This document shows positions 12,900 to 24,849 of a DNA stretch of 64,000 nt, in pieces (positions within the stretch are counted from its first letter, which is position 1; each line of letters opens with the position of its first letter). Position numbers and translations under genes: made by a program. The stretch is from Quillaja saponaria (Eukaryota > Streptophyta > Magnoliopsida > Fabales > Quillajaceae), in assembly GCA_029379385.1 (NCBI GenBank), contig CM055615.1, positions 4,340,001 to 4,404,000 of the forward strand, read 5' to 3'. The notes under the pieces are model-generated. The model had not been told where the DNA came from and made no database searches. It saw only the letters and a list, made by a program, of their open reading frames with translations.

Positions 12900-13213
12900 T
12901 GTTTGTGGTATAAATGAAGCAGAGCTCCTTATGGATATTACTGTTGTTGTTAACTAGTTAAATGTAACCAGAGTATATATGTTTGTATATTTAGGCATGT
13001 TTCACTTTTCCAGGAACTATCTGCTGAAATTTTTAGTTAAAATATTATGCATCTTGTTAAGTGAGTCTTCGTATATAGTTTGTTTTATAAAGCTTTTCTT
13101 TTGGACTACTAATTAGTCATATCTCATATGCATTATTTGATTTGAAATTAGTGTTATGAAGGTTTAGTTATTTATTCCTTCAACTAGTCATACCTCTGTG
13201 TGGGTTATGACAC
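12900..13213 (+). repeat. LTR-like dispersed repeat family R1, copy 4 (partial, plus)
   Basis: Matches the 3' part of copy 1 (about 2990-3308). Shared words are AGCAGAGCTCCTT-like, GGCATGTTTCACTTTTCCAGG-like, AACTAGTCATACCTC-like and a terminal GGGTTATGACAC. Only about the last 310 bp are kept. Confidence 0.55.
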
Positions 13214-14479
13214 AAATAAACTCAAAAACAAAATACTTAAAATTTCACATTATTGTCTTATTATTTTAATTATGAGATACGTATGATTTTAGTATCATTG
13301 AATATAACTTAACTAAGACATGACATTGTTTAACGTAAAATAAGATCTAAATGAAAATTAAATAGAAAATCATTCTTACAATATTACAATTGAAATTTTT
13401 TAAAGAAATTCTAGGAATTCTTTTAAGAAATAATTCAAGGAATTTTGTTTTATACTTGAAAAATACAATACAACTTCATATTTGTTATAACAAACTATGA
13501 TATTTTTCAAATTTTGTTTTTCATTAATTGTGTTAGTTTTTAGTCTCATTCTAAAAATTTCATTGATGAGTTGTTCAAATGATCGAATCTTACTTATGAA
13601 AAATTACAAAAAAAACCATCTTATAAGTTGTACGGAAGCATGTAATATCAAAGTTATCAATTGTGATAATTCATCTAATTTTAACGGTTATAAACTAATG
13701 AAATATTTTATTACAAAAAATTACATCTTTAATGACCTTACTAAAAAAAATTATTTTTTAAAGACGAAATTGAACAAAATTATAATCACCAAAATAAAAA
13801 CTAAACCTACTTTTTTTCTTGATTAATATGTTAAAATTAAAATTCTCCCTAAAAATCATATTTTTAGTATTGAAGAAAATAAGAATCATTAGAATAATTT
13901 CGACATGGTCTTTGCGCTTATCGATCTCCAAATTGCTCTCCTTATATACTTTCAAATTGAAACTCTGCATCTGAACTCTTCTTCTATTCAACATAAGGAT
14001 GAATTGGGTGGTTGCACTACTTGCATACGTTATGACTTATGAAGTTTCTTTTTTTTTTTTTTTTTTTTTTTTAGGTTTATCGGGTTTGTCACATACATTG
14101 TTGTGAGACTAATTTCCTCAGGTTCTGTCGAGACTGGAAGGCCTCTCCCAACAATTATATGCTCCAATGTTTGAACTTATGAGTCGCTTTCTAATCAAGA
14201 CAAAAGTGGTATAAAATTTAATAGATATAAGTACGATCCTTGCTCTCTACTTTCTTGGGTTTTTCTTAGTTAATATTATAATTCTATTTCTTTAATTCCA
14301 CAAAGAAAACATAATATAGAAGTATAAGATTTATAAAGAGCATATTACCTGGTAGCACGGGTTAACTAAGCAAGTCAATTGAAAATGAAGAAAGTTGGGC
14401 TAAGTTTCAGTTTAGTGGGATATGAATTCAGCCCCAACATCTTGCTTTTAATGCATTGTATTTGTCGGCATCTGTTTAT
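13214..14479. other. Very AT-rich DNA with a long poly-T tract
   Basis: An open frame of 109 codons at 13497-13826 (plus) is made almost only of Lys, Asn, Ile, Phe and Leu codons, as expected from base composition. A T-tract lies at about 14049-14072. A segment at 14170-14330 is related to 60690-60830. No gene recognised. Confidence 0.4.
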
Positions 14480-14730
14480 GGCACCACATTGTTTCTTAAA
14501 GAACTAAATGAAAGTATCTTCATGTGCGTTTGTTATGATGTATTAGCTATTATATATGTTAGTATAAATAAAGTTGAGGAGCATCCCCTAACATGAACTT
14601 ATTTAAACAATAATTTCTTATTTTTCACGAGTAACTTTATGTAGAAATATCATATTTATTTTAATAAAAATTAATAATTAATCACTAATTAATCTAACCA
14701 TATGTGGGAATGAGAATGTAATTCAATTCT
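14480..14730 (+). repeat. Segmental duplicate without the solo LTR (empty-site paralogue)
   Basis: This segment (CACATTGTTTCTT, then ATCTTCATGTGCG, GATGTATTAGCTA, CCTAACATGAACT and GGGAATGAGAATGTAATTC) aligns with 31670-31707 joined to 33372-33620. In the second copy a 1.66-kb solo LTR interrupts the sequence between the first two landmarks. Here the two sides are continuous, so this is an unoccupied paralogous site. Confidence 0.8.
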
Positions 14731-15243
14731 TGCCTATAAACTTGACAATGATATAATTATTTGATCTGAGTTTGTCAAAACACGATCGGATTTGAGAATA
14801 ATTGAATTTGAAATAACCAGATAAATTCGTATTTATCTTATTTTGTAGTTTATTTATTTTAGTTTTCAGTCATGTTTTGTTTTAAATTTACCCACAAATT
14901 TTATTTTGATTTGACCCAATCTTAACAAAAACACATATTCAATTTAATTAAGCTGTATATGTGATGAGGCACCAAAGAAATATTGCACAAATTTGGGTTT
15001 GAGTTGGACTGGATCAGTACATTGATGACTGAATGAAGGATGGATGTGTTTGGAGTTTTGCACTTCTAATTGTAAATGGTTTCTTTGAGAATCAGCACCA
15101 CTTGATTTGTAAGTAGACCAAGTATTGTAAAAGTTGCGCACCCACCACACACAGATCAAAATTTTCACCTTTTTGTCTATGCAGTGAGCTCAAATGATAC
15201 ACAGGTGCGATTACACCATATGTGTAGATTGACTGAAACTTAC

Positions 15244-16077
15244 CCCTCCTAGGCTCCTACTAAATATGGTAAGGACAAGGGCGGCGCTTGCCAGGCTAAT
15301 GCAAGTGCAGAATGTCAGCAATGCTGCTTGGAACCATCATTCCCTCAAATCTGTAATAAAAGAAAGAGCTTGTGTATTATTTTAGACAAAGCACATATTT
15401 AATGGATAATATGAAAGAAGAGGAGGTAATGAATTACGTAATTGCTTCTCCTGTGTCAGTCACCACATAGTTGTTGCGAGTGAAGAACGATAAAATCTCC
15501 CCTGCAATCTGAGTTGGTACCTTCTTCCCTTCGCCTTCACCTATAAATGTCTTCTTCACAATCTGAAATTAGACACCACTCAGTATCAAATCAGAGAACT
15601 CACAAAATAAAAAAATAAAAAAACAGATAATATAGATAGAAAATGTATGGCTGGAAAGTGAAATTACCTTGGCTTGACAGAGCGTTTGATAAGTGACCAA
15701 AGGCCGGGCACAAAGATTACAAAGAAACCCAGAGAAGTATAGTAACTGGCCAAAGAGTAACCCACGTTGTATGCAAGTAATACGAGAGAGGATGGGTTTT
15801 GTGGGTGTTGATGACCAATGTAATCCACGAGAGCTCAAGCTGCTGATGTAATGGGGTCGTGGAGGGACATGAAGAAGCAGCCTCTTTGGCCTGGTGTTGG
15901 CAAACCATGGTTGGACTTACTGGAAAGAAACGAAACCTTGTGAATGTGGATGTTGTTGAAAAAATGAGGAGAATTGCTGTCCAGGAAATGAATTGAAAAG
16001 GTGTCACTCTCCAGCTTTACATTCTGTCCTGAGAAAGCTCTGGACTGCTTGAAAGCAAAAGAAATAGATAGAATCAC
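15244..16077 (-). pseudogene. CCB1: CCB1 (cofactor assembly of complex C subunit B) pseudogene, three exons kept
   Basis: CCB1 is a thylakoid membrane protein needed to attach haem ci to cytochrome b6. Exon 1 (about 16077-15668) reads a poorly conserved leader, then [11 protein letters not shown], an in-frame TGA (15837-15835), ALVDYIGHQHPQNPSS, and a membrane segment GYSLASYYTSLGFFVIFVPG ending LWSLIKRSVKPR. A GTAATTT donor follows. Exon 2 (15562-15438) reads IVKKTFIGEGEGKKVPTQ, then AGEILSFFTRNNYVVTDTGE, with TTTCAG acceptor and GTAATTC donor. Exon 3 (15350-15244) reads FEGMMVPS, then after about 10 missing bases AALLTFCTCISLASAALVLT, with a GTAAG donor. Damage: the TGA, an apparent 1-bp loss before the first intron (KPR for the expected KSK-type junction), and the deletion in exon 3. 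The C-terminal half of the gene is absent. Kept introns show DNA-level duplication rather than retroposition. Identity rests on remembered family sequence. Confidence 0.85.
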
Positions 16078-16189
16078 TGAGCCTTCTACTGGTTTTTGTT
16101 GCAGGATAAGGAAATTAATGGGTTAATGTACAATTGGAAGAGGATTCTTGATGCCTATGACACTTGATCCAAATTGTGCAAGAACGAAG

Positions 16190-16640
16190 CTGTTAATATA
16201 GTGTAATGACATCCATTAAGAGCATGCCACGTGGCGGTCACCTTTTACTTGGTAGCATGAACAGTTCAGGTAGCCTGTGCTAGTGCTCTCATGCTCTATA
16301 TATACATGTTATGTTCCTCAGAGAAGGGTAAGAATAATTAAGGTGAAAACGTCTTTTATCTCCCCTCTTACCATTAATTTAGCTCTTCTCCTTCTGACTT
16401 ACTCATTGGAGGATTTAAGGAGTTCAGCCCGGACTTAGGCTCCCGTTATCTATTTTGCAGGACACGAGATCGACAGGTCGCCAGGACACCGTTGAAACAC
16501 TTTGACCACAAAGACTACTTAGAGGCTGCTTCAAGACCGTCCATCCCAGTAACTCGTGCAAATTAACTTCAACATTAACAGAAGCAAACGAGTAGGAGTT
16601 GAGAGAGAAAATGCAATGCTGCAAGAACAACTAAGTATGC
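16190..16640 (+). mobile_element. LTR-retrotransposon-like fragment (promoter and untranslated part)
   Basis: A G-box core (GCCACGTGGC, about 16227-16236) is followed by CTATATATACATG (about 16297), a C/T-rich leader, GACTTACTCATTGGAGGATT and a TTTTGCAGGACAC word. This arrangement is common near the R and U5 parts of plant LTRs. Downstream, one frame reads ENAMLQEQLSMLM, reminiscent of coiled-coil gag-like starts. No paired LTR or coding domain is seen, so this is tentative. Confidence 0.35.
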
Positions 16641-18177
16641 TTATGAAACTGTTATTTACAAGATTAGGAAACATTTCCTGTTTAGTTTGTTAGTACGTTA
16701 CTGTGGTCCTCATACTTAATACTATTTACAAGATTTTCAAGCCCCCATATTGAAACTGTTATTTGTTTGTTCGTTGAAGACATAATACAGTAACTTCTAT
16801 GTTAACATTGATATCTCTTTCTCCATGTTGATATAATTGAGAGGAATAGTTCCTTTTGTCTTTGAGATGTCCAAGTCAACCGAAATAAAAGATTGGTTGA
16901 TTTTCTATTATGGTTATGTGTTTGGATGTTGGATGTTGTAGTTATTGTAGGTAAAAAACTTGTATATATGGAGTACTAGTTACTAGTTTAAATAGCTGTG
17001 TTTACTGGCTCTTTTTTAGTTGTTGGAGATGATTTACTCATCTCTATTGTCTTTTTCTGCATCTCTATTTTTATTCTTGTTTGTGCTTGTTTGTAAATGG
17101 ATTTCCAGCAAAGTGGGCATTACCTATAATTATTTGCACTTGTTTCTATATGAATTTCTAGAAAAGTCGGTTTTCATGCTCAAGTAACTTGGAACTTGCT
17201 TTGTGTACAGGAGTTTCATTTTTATGGATCAACTGTTTTAAGTGACTATATTATGTTGAGGAAGGGTTTTTTTTTTTTTTTTTTTTTGAAGTTTTGTTTT
17301 TTGTTGAGGAAGGAATAAGAAATTTGTTGAGCTTGTATACTCACTTCTACCAGTTATTTACTGCAAATGGAATAGGAAATTCAAGCTTGTGCAAGTTTAA
17401 GATAGCTGCCTCATATTCTTATAGGCTAGACATATATCTTTTTATGTTTATGAATAGGCAGGTAGGTAGGCATGTGGATGTAAACAGAATTAGGAACCCT
17501 GCTTTGTGGATTAAGCTAACCTTACTACACAATTTGTTTAAATTTTTTCATTTAATTTGTTGTTCTTATTGCAGGGGAACAACATGTTCAAATGCTTTGC
17601 CTAACTTGTTCGTCTCTTCTGTTATGGGGCTATTCTTTCCGTTGTATTATCCAGTAAATAATTAGTGTTTCATAGTTTTATTGTTTTTGCAGCATATCAA
17701 TTCTAATTAATATGAACTAGAAATTTTGTTCATTATATATGTATTATGAGTTTTTCATTTAATAATATCTAGCAGATAGCATTTCTTTATATAAGATTTC
17801 AGTTAATATGTTTATTAGTGTAGAAAAAATTGGACAATCATATCTGGCAAATATCCTTTCTCTAAATTGTTGGTTTAATTTGCTATGCTTATTTAACTTT
17901 CATAGTTGTGAGTTAGACTTTGTTTGAATTGGCAACATATAGTTAAAGTGATACACAGCCTTGCAATTGTCTTGTTTTTACTTTTGTTCTCCATGAATGA
18001 TTATGCACATGCAACCTTTCTAAAGTAATAGAAAAAATGGGTCTTGAGTACTCTTTTTGCTTTTAATTGTTGCAACATATGAACATACGAACTATTTTTT
18101 TTTTTGGGGGTAAAGTTATGTTTAATTTACATTAATAGATAATGCAGTTACTAACTACTTATATATTTTTTTAACAG
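16641..18177. other. AT-rich DNA, possible introns of a dead element
   Basis: No conserved domain is recognised. The 123-codon open frame at 17294-17665 has no recognisable similarity. The segment at 17666-17730 (around GCATATCAATTCTAATTAAT) is repeated in the same orientation at 63362-63427. Confidence 0.35.
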
Positions 18178-18290
18178 ATGCATGTGGTGCCTCTCCTAGT
18201 AGTGTAGATGATGATGAAAGTGGTCATGGAAATGATGAAGAAAATCTTCACGAGGATGATGACAATGATAATGATCTTGACGGCCTATAG
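18178..18290 (+). pseudogene. Acidic C-terminal exon, possibly of a CACTA-type accessory protein
   Basis: A TTTTTTTAACAG acceptor precedes an open segment reading ACGASPSSVDDDESGHGN, then an Asp/Glu/Asn-rich run ending DLDGL and a TAG stop. Acidic, Asp-rich C-terminal exons also end both CACTA-derived genes at 37-41 kb in this window. A GTTTGTGAG palindrome 270 bp downstream resembles subterminal repeats of such elements. The upstream exons were not found. It could also be the last exon of an unrelated lost gene. Confidence 0.35.
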
Positions 18291-18562
18291 CTATCTAGTT
18301 GATTGTTCTATTAGGTTTTTATTTATTTATTAAACTGTATGTGTTGGCATTTTTGTTAATTTAATGTTTTCTAATGAAATGTTGAAATTAGTTTCGATTT
18401 GTGATGAGACGTGAATGACAAATGTGATGAAATTTGTTTTATGAATATTATGAGAGTAAATGTTTATTAACAAGTTCATGTTATTTAAAAAAATAATAAT
18501 AAATCATAATGGGCATATGTTTTACTACAAACTCAGTTTGTGGAAATTTGGTAGGAAAATTA

Positions 18563-18583
18563 CTCACAAACCGGGTTTGTGAG
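18563..18583. repeat. Short perfect palindrome
   Basis: Ten-base arms (CTCACAAACC and its complement) flank a single central base. A related TCAGTTTGTGG word lies about 25 bases upstream. The arrangement resembles subterminal repeats of DNA transposons. Confidence 0.6.
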
Positions 18584-18974
18584 TAGCAGAGAAGTTGATT
18601 GAGGACCATAGATTTCGTTTTGAGTTTTATCAGGATCAAAGATTAAGATAGCTTGATATTAACTTTAAGCTTTGCTCAAAGAGGAAAAATAAGAATACAG
18701 AACAACATACAAAACTTTACATTTAGCGAAGTTATAATATATACAACTTTCACTACCTAATCCAACAACTACAAATATGGGTTGTTTTCCTAAACTTCTG
18801 GATACCAAAACATACACAATAACTTTAACAACTACATTAAATTACTAATAAGCTAAATTGTCATACACCATATTTCTTAAATGAAGACCATACTTATTAA
18901 AGGAAGATTAACAGCTGATGAAGCGTGATATCTTTAACAGAAATTGAAACTTTTTTTTTTTTTATTCCATAAAG

Positions 18975-20120
18975 AGTGAAAACACACAGTAAAATGTGAA
19001 ATATAATCATCACAGAATTTAACTTTAGACTCAATAATTGAGATAAAAATAAAAAGAGAGTGCTGTTGAATCATTCTTATGTTCGATGTACTTCTTTGAA
19101 AGACACTGTAGATAATAATTTAAAGCTAGCTAGCTGTTATGGAAAAATGCAAACACTTTAGGCAAGAATTAAATTGTCATCAAGATATAAATTTTACAAG
19201 TCTTAGAGTAGAAGTATTTATAAACCTCAAAATTTTATAAGTCTATTAATTAATTATTTTTTGTTAATTAATTAAATATAATTTAACCAAAAAAAAATGA
19301 TAGTAATATTGAATAGTTTATTGATTAGTCAAATTTTAAGAAAGTCGACTTATGGCTAGAAATCAGTAGGATTATGAAACTGATGGGACTGTTATTTATT
19401 TATTTTTTTATTTGTAAATGAAGATAAGTATTTTATTCGTTCATTTATTTTTATTGTTTTTGTGAGGGGCATTAATCATCTTATGTTTTTTGGAATGCTT
19501 TCCCATTTATGATGAGACACCACCAATGTCCTAGAACTGCTCATTCTCCAATCTCCACCAAGGGAGGGGACCAATTGATAAAAGTTAACGGCCAGAAATC
19601 AATCTCAGTCGGATAACGAGTTGATTAACAAGATTTATTTTTTTATATAATTAAAAATTTATGTAAGCATGGAACACATGCAAACTAAAAAGTTTAATAA
19701 TAGAATCTTTTGAATTTTTAATATGCTGTTATAAAAATTTAATTTTGTACATAAATAATTTTTTAGTGTTGGTAGGGTTATTTTTCTATTTTTTCTCTAT
19801 CTTAATAGTAATAAAATTGATTTTTGTTTTTTACATTAATATATTTCAATAATCATAAACTCTAACAATAAATAAAAATTTTATATTTACAATAAGATTT
19901 TGGGATATTTTGAGAAAAAAACTATTTATAACTGTTGATGTGAAATATAATTTGTTTGTGATAATAAATTTAACGAAATAGTTTTGATAATATCAATGTT
20001 GACAAAATAAATTTAAAATATTTGTGATATAAAGTAATTGGTTTCTAAGTATTAATAATGAGGATGAAGCTGAAATATGGAAAATGAAAGAAAGAATATA
20101 GTTTCTTTTGGTAGGTACCA
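18975..20120 (+). repeat. Left arm of a large inverted duplication upstream of the KTI pseudogene
   Basis: This block matches the reverse complement of about 61990-63370. Landmarks: ACACAGTAAAATGTG (here) and CACATTTTACTGTG (63340); CTTTGAAAGACACTGT and ACAGTGTCTTTCAAAG; AGCTAGCTAGCT; ATAAATTTTACAAG-like; TCTATCTTAATAGTAAT and its complement near 62230; and ACAAAATAAATTTAAAATAT-like near 20000 against about 62080. A third, shorter copy lies at 43660-44155 in the same orientation as this arm. Confidence 0.75.
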
Positions 20121-22454
20121 AATTTGACAAGATTTTTAATAGTACATGATTATTAATATTATTATTTTTATTTTCTGTAAATAAAAAATAAAATGAATCA
20201 ATCATAAAGTTAAAATTTAATTGACTTTGGAGGTGAATTTTTTTATTTATTTTTGATTATTCATTGGGTGAAAACATAAATCAGAATCTTGATAAATATT
20301 ATTGTTGTGATCATTTTCCTTGTTATTATATATAGATTAAAATTATTCTTGATTGTGCACTTGAAATTTTATAAAATAAATTTCACAAAATAAATTTCAT
20401 CTCCAACAAATTTTTTCTTTTTTCTTTTAATAAAATGAAAAGAGAAAAATATCTAAGTTTCAATATTAAAGCATGTAAGAAAATAAGTAAAATATTAAAA
20501 ATATATGCATCAAAAAAAAATTTAAAAAAACTTATATAAGTCCAAATTAAAAATAAATTATATTATATTAAATTTTTATTAATTTCTTAAAAAAATTATA
20601 TATAATTTAAAAGTCATATTAATATGACTCACTTACAAAATCTCATATATTAACTAGTTTATTAATATTGTCGCAAGTTTTCTTCTCGGCTACTTTCTCA
20701 TTTGGGGATCTTGTTTGTTAATTTGATTTTCTTGAGAAAAGAAAACAAATGGAAAATGAATTTGTTTTACCCTCAGGATAAAAGTAAAATAAAAAATGAG
20801 ATGCTTACTCCTATGATATATGTATTATGAGTTTTTATAATTTTTAATTTGTGAGTTGAAGATAAAAAGAAATTGAGCCAATTAATTAAATTAAACATAA
20901 TTTAATTAATTAATTGATCGAAATTTACTTTTTCTATGTTTTTTTCAAGTACGAATATAAATGGATCAAGTTACAAGTTAGATATCTGAAATGATCCATT
21001 AGATTAAATTATTTATTATTTGGATTCATGTTAGTCATGTCAGATCGAATCATGTTAAAATTTACTTATCTCAAATCGGGTCTAATACAATTAAAAAACA
21101 AAAAGAGATTGAGTCCTATATTTAGATGTCGTGTAATATAGAGGATGATACCAGTGATCTATATTTGTTTCTAAACTCCTCCGGTGGATGGGCATTAATA
21201 TATCTTGTTTTATGAACAAGAAGACAATCGTGCGTAACACGGACAGAAAAATCATCACTACTAAACAAACAATTTCAAAAGTAGTCTCAAGAATCAAATC
21301 CTAATATAAAAAAATGATACTTTAAATTATTTATTTATTTTAAATTTAATATGAATTTATGTTAGTGAAAAAGTCCAAAAAAATAACTTTTGTGTTGATC
21401 TTAAATGAGAGAGGTGATTCAAAGCAAAATCTGTATTTAGTTGTGGTGGGTCAGTGGACTTGGTATAAGTAAGTGGCCGGTGGTATGTCACATTTTTGTA
21501 ATGAAATACCTTAAATAACTCTATAAATATGGTTACTCATCTGCATTCTGGCTTTTGTGTAGCCATGTGACAATATAATGAGGCTTGAAATTAAATTCCG
21601 TGATTCAAAGAACCATTCTGGTGTTAACACACAGCAATGACCATATATTTCTTTTAATGGAAGTCTCCTATTTCATTCTAAAAGCTCTAGACAGATGTGG
21701 GGTTGGAAATGGAACTTTAAGCTTGAGGGTAAAATTTAGTTATTTTACATAGGAGACAATATTATCAGTGTAAGCACTGTGTATTTAAGATTCAAAATCA
21801 AACCCAAATTATGTTTACATTATATTTATATATATATATATATACTACAATTTTTTTTTAAAGTTCTTTATTATAATCAAAATTTAATATATATATATAT
21901 TTATTAATGTTTTTGTCAAATTAATTTATCAAATAATTAGTTTGTCAAAATGATACTTTAAAATTAAGTCTAAGGACATTCAAACCCATCTAATCCTAAC
22001 GTTATTAAAAAAAATGAAAAAAGACGACATATATTCGAAGTTGACAAAATATTAGATGACAACTGACATGTCAGATCATGATAGGTTCAACATATTATAA
22101 AAGATTATACACATTCCTTGGGCCTCACACTCATATTTGGAGTCTCACTAAACATTTTAAACTTTAAGGTGGAAGGTTACTTTGACATATATAAAAGTAA
22201 AAATATAATTAAAATTTAACCACAAGATATGTGATGAGGGCCTATGGTTTTTCAAGCTGACAAATCTAATGAGCTTGTGTGAGCAGGTTATACAAGATAT
22301 TATAATTTATTCCTGAGATTTTATCTAACAACTTAAATTCCATTAGAAGTAATGATTCTTTAACACATCATATAGATAGATTTTGCACTGTAAATAGCAT
22401 ACTCTTCCCTTGGAGCTGATCACCTCACAGATACACCAACCGATTAAAATCACA
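20121..22454. other. AT-rich flank of the KTI pseudogene
   Basis: Apart from TA-repeat patches (around 21826-21842 and 21886-21900), nothing is recognised. The last ~60 bases, including ACTCTTCCCTTGGAGCTGAT (22399-22418), resemble the region just upstream of the intact KTI gene and may be shared promoter or leader. Confidence 0.45.
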
Positions 22455-23107
22455 ATGAAGACAACTCGTCCAATATTAGCAATCTCTTTCTTCCTAATTT
22501 TCTTTGTCTTCACCACAACACCATTTTCTGCATCTGCTGAACCTGTGCTTGACACAAATGGTGAGCCACTCCAGTGGTTTACTAATTACTATGTCTCAGA
22601 AATTATTTTGGGACCTCGTCCGAGTTGGCCTTAGCCTTGACACCCATAACAAGTCCTGCCCTCTCTATGTCACTCCGAGAAACTGAAAGTGATGGCTTCC
22701 CTGTCACATTTTCACCTCAATTTTCTCCGTTACCTTTCGTCCCCACATCCTCCGCACTTAATATCCATACGAATGCATAGAGTCCTTGGTGTGGACACTA
22801 GTCCATGAATAGGGGACTGCGATTGATTTTGTGGGTACTAATGGTGTTATATCACCAGGTCTTCATGGAGCCTCTAGCAGGTTTGAGATTGAGAAAAGTG
22901 GAGAAGAAGAATATGTCTACAATATTCTTTACTGTGAACCTTTGACTCTCAGAAATTTATGTAAGGGTCTTGGATGATATTCTGATGAGAATTATAGGTA
23001 AAACATATTTGGCCTTGGGTGAGCATGTTCATCCAATTCAACTAGTGTTCAAAAAGGGTCAGCTTCTAAAACGTCCTCAGCAAATTGTACTCTCATCTCA
23101 ACTGTAG
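22455..23107 (+). pseudogene. Kunitz-type protease inhibitor (KTI) pseudogene
   Basis: This copy is closely related along its whole length to the intact gene at 51756-52409. It begins with the same signal peptide type (MKTTRPILAISFFLIFFVF) and keeps the Kunitz signature region VLDTNGEPLQWFTNYYV. An insertion or shift near 22610-22625 moves the frame (GPRPSWP then stop); in the other frames FPVTFSPQFSPLPFVPTSSA can still be read, then NIHTNA and a stop, and later HPIQLVFKKGQLLKRPQQI. Several further stops and shifts exclude an intact product. Upstream similarity to the intact gene covers at least about 60 bases. Such decayed copies are usual in KTI gene clusters. Confidence 0.93.
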
Positions 23108-23394
23108 GTTGAGGTAATAAGTACATGGAATGAGGTACTTCATTAAAAAAGGGAGTTTATATATAATAAGCGCTAAGTATGTTGTGTGAAACGCTAATAA
23201 TCAATGCTCTCATTCTATGTTTGTAATTTGAGTCTATGTATTGAAGAAGTATGGTCAACTTTCTACTTCAGATTTGTATGTTCCCCGCGCAAGCAGATGG
23301 TGCATTTTTTTTCTTTCTCTTTTATTATGTCAATATATATCGTGATTTGATAATCGCTTAACTACTATTTTAAAGTATTTCCAAATTTGTCTTC

Positions 23395-23570
23395 AGTAAG
23401 TAATTAGGGAGCAACAACTTCCTCGCTTGTTAATCTCTTTACAAATTGAGCAAGTGATTAGCGAGCAGTGGTTTTACTCGCTGGCAAATTATTGCTTGCT
23501 TATCAATTGCTTGCTAATCCCTATCTATTTGAAATTTGATTGGTGAGAGATTAGCGAGGGATATTGTCCC
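23395..23570. repeat. Cluster of TTAGCGAG-type motifs in both orientations
   Basis: GATTAGCGAGCA (about 23456) and GATTAGCGAGGG (about 23550) face complements such as TCGCTTGTTAATC (23425) and TTGCTAATCCC (23511), with shorter variants between. Mixed-orientation short repeats like this are typical of subterminal regions of CACTA or Mutator-type elements. No terminus is seen. Confidence 0.45.
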
Positions 23571-24849
23571 TCTCTAAAAATAATTTTAAACAGATATGTT
23601 TTGCTTTTCCCCCACTTTCTCTCTCTCTCTCCCCCATCCGGCTAACCCGAGCACCCTCTCCCCCTTTAGTGACCGAAACTTCACTCCCCTTCCAGTGACC
23701 AGACACTGCCACCACTAGGACCACCTCCAGTCCACCACCAACCTTCTGCACTGCCACTGTTGCCACCACCGCCATTTAGACACCCAGAGGCTAGTTTTTG
23801 TGATTGTTAATGTTAGTTTATTTTGAAATTAGTTTTGGATTGAAATTAGCTTTTGTGAATTTGATTAATTTTTAATTTAGGGATTAAATTGATTTGATTG
23901 ATAGATTGTCCATTACAAAATGATAATTTGGTATGAAAAGAGATAATGCACGTGTGGCGGTCAAAAGAATTCAAAGTGATGAGACTAGAGTGAATGAATT
24001 GGTAAAAATCTTGGAAAGCTTGATGAAGATCGTAAAGCAATTATGCAAATCACCAAAAGAGGCCAACTTTTTTATCCTTCTAAAAACCGAAAGATGTCCA
24101 TAGCCTAGAGAATAATGCTTCGCAAATTCTTTCCAACCATCTTGCAATCAATCTTCACCATCACTCTTTGTCCAATCAACTCTCCATTCCGCACCATTTG
24201 GAAGCTTAAGAATTATTGGGTTTGGCAAATATTTTCCATATTGGATTACTAGCATTTTTGTCATTCTTTGTTAGAAGCATCTTGTTAGCTAGCATGCAAG
24301 AAATTAATATTGAAGCTATAAATGTATATATATACCATATATATATATATATATATTTATAAAAGAAACTTCACAGTCATATAAACAAACACTTAAGTTT
24401 CCATTTTGCAGTTAGTCAAAATTACATATTTTTTTATTTTTTTTTATCATCATAATTTGCAGTCACAAACTTCACTTAAATTACAATGAGTCAAACGCAG
24501 AAGCTCCACTTTCTTACAAAGGCCATATATGTATATATATATTTGACTAAGTCACATTTTTTTTATCCTTGTAATTTGTATTAAAATTCACTTTAGTCCT
24601 TATATTTTAAAATCAAAGACTTATAGTTTTCAAAATCGAGTCAATATATAGTCCCATTAGTCATTTTCGTCCAAATTGACTTAATGGAAGATGGCATGGA
24701 CTAACATAATCTTACATTACTAAATAAAAGGTGACATGTCGATACATATATGTCTAAAATAATTTTTTTTTATTTTAAAACATATATAAAATAAACATTT
24801 AAACATATGAGTACTTAATTTTAAAACTAGATATAATATTAATACATCT
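23571..24849. other. CT-rich patch followed by AT-rich DNA
   Basis: A (CT)n stretch near 23618-23633 leads into an unusually C-rich segment (23634-23775) that looks like a 5' untranslated or first-exon region, but no start codon with a credible frame follows. Around 23945-24060 a frame reads coding-like (SDETRVNELVKILESLMKIV) without known similarity. TA repeats lie at about 24338-24356. Confidence 0.35.

Noticed and set aside
13497..13826. 109-codon open frame with a hydrophobic N terminus
   Set aside because: Almost all residues are Lys, Asn, Ile, Phe, Leu and Thr, as expected from an AT-rich random frame, and no motif or splice context supports a gene.
15569..16007. Alternative minus-strand frames of 89 and 96 codons
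   Set aside because: They are out of frame with the CCB1 similarity; the true coding frame is the one containing [11 protein letters not shown] and YSLASYYTSLG.
23618..23775. CT-rich then C-rich patch as the 5' end of a gene
   Set aside because: Looks like a leader, but no coding exon with recognisable similarity or a clear donor site follows.
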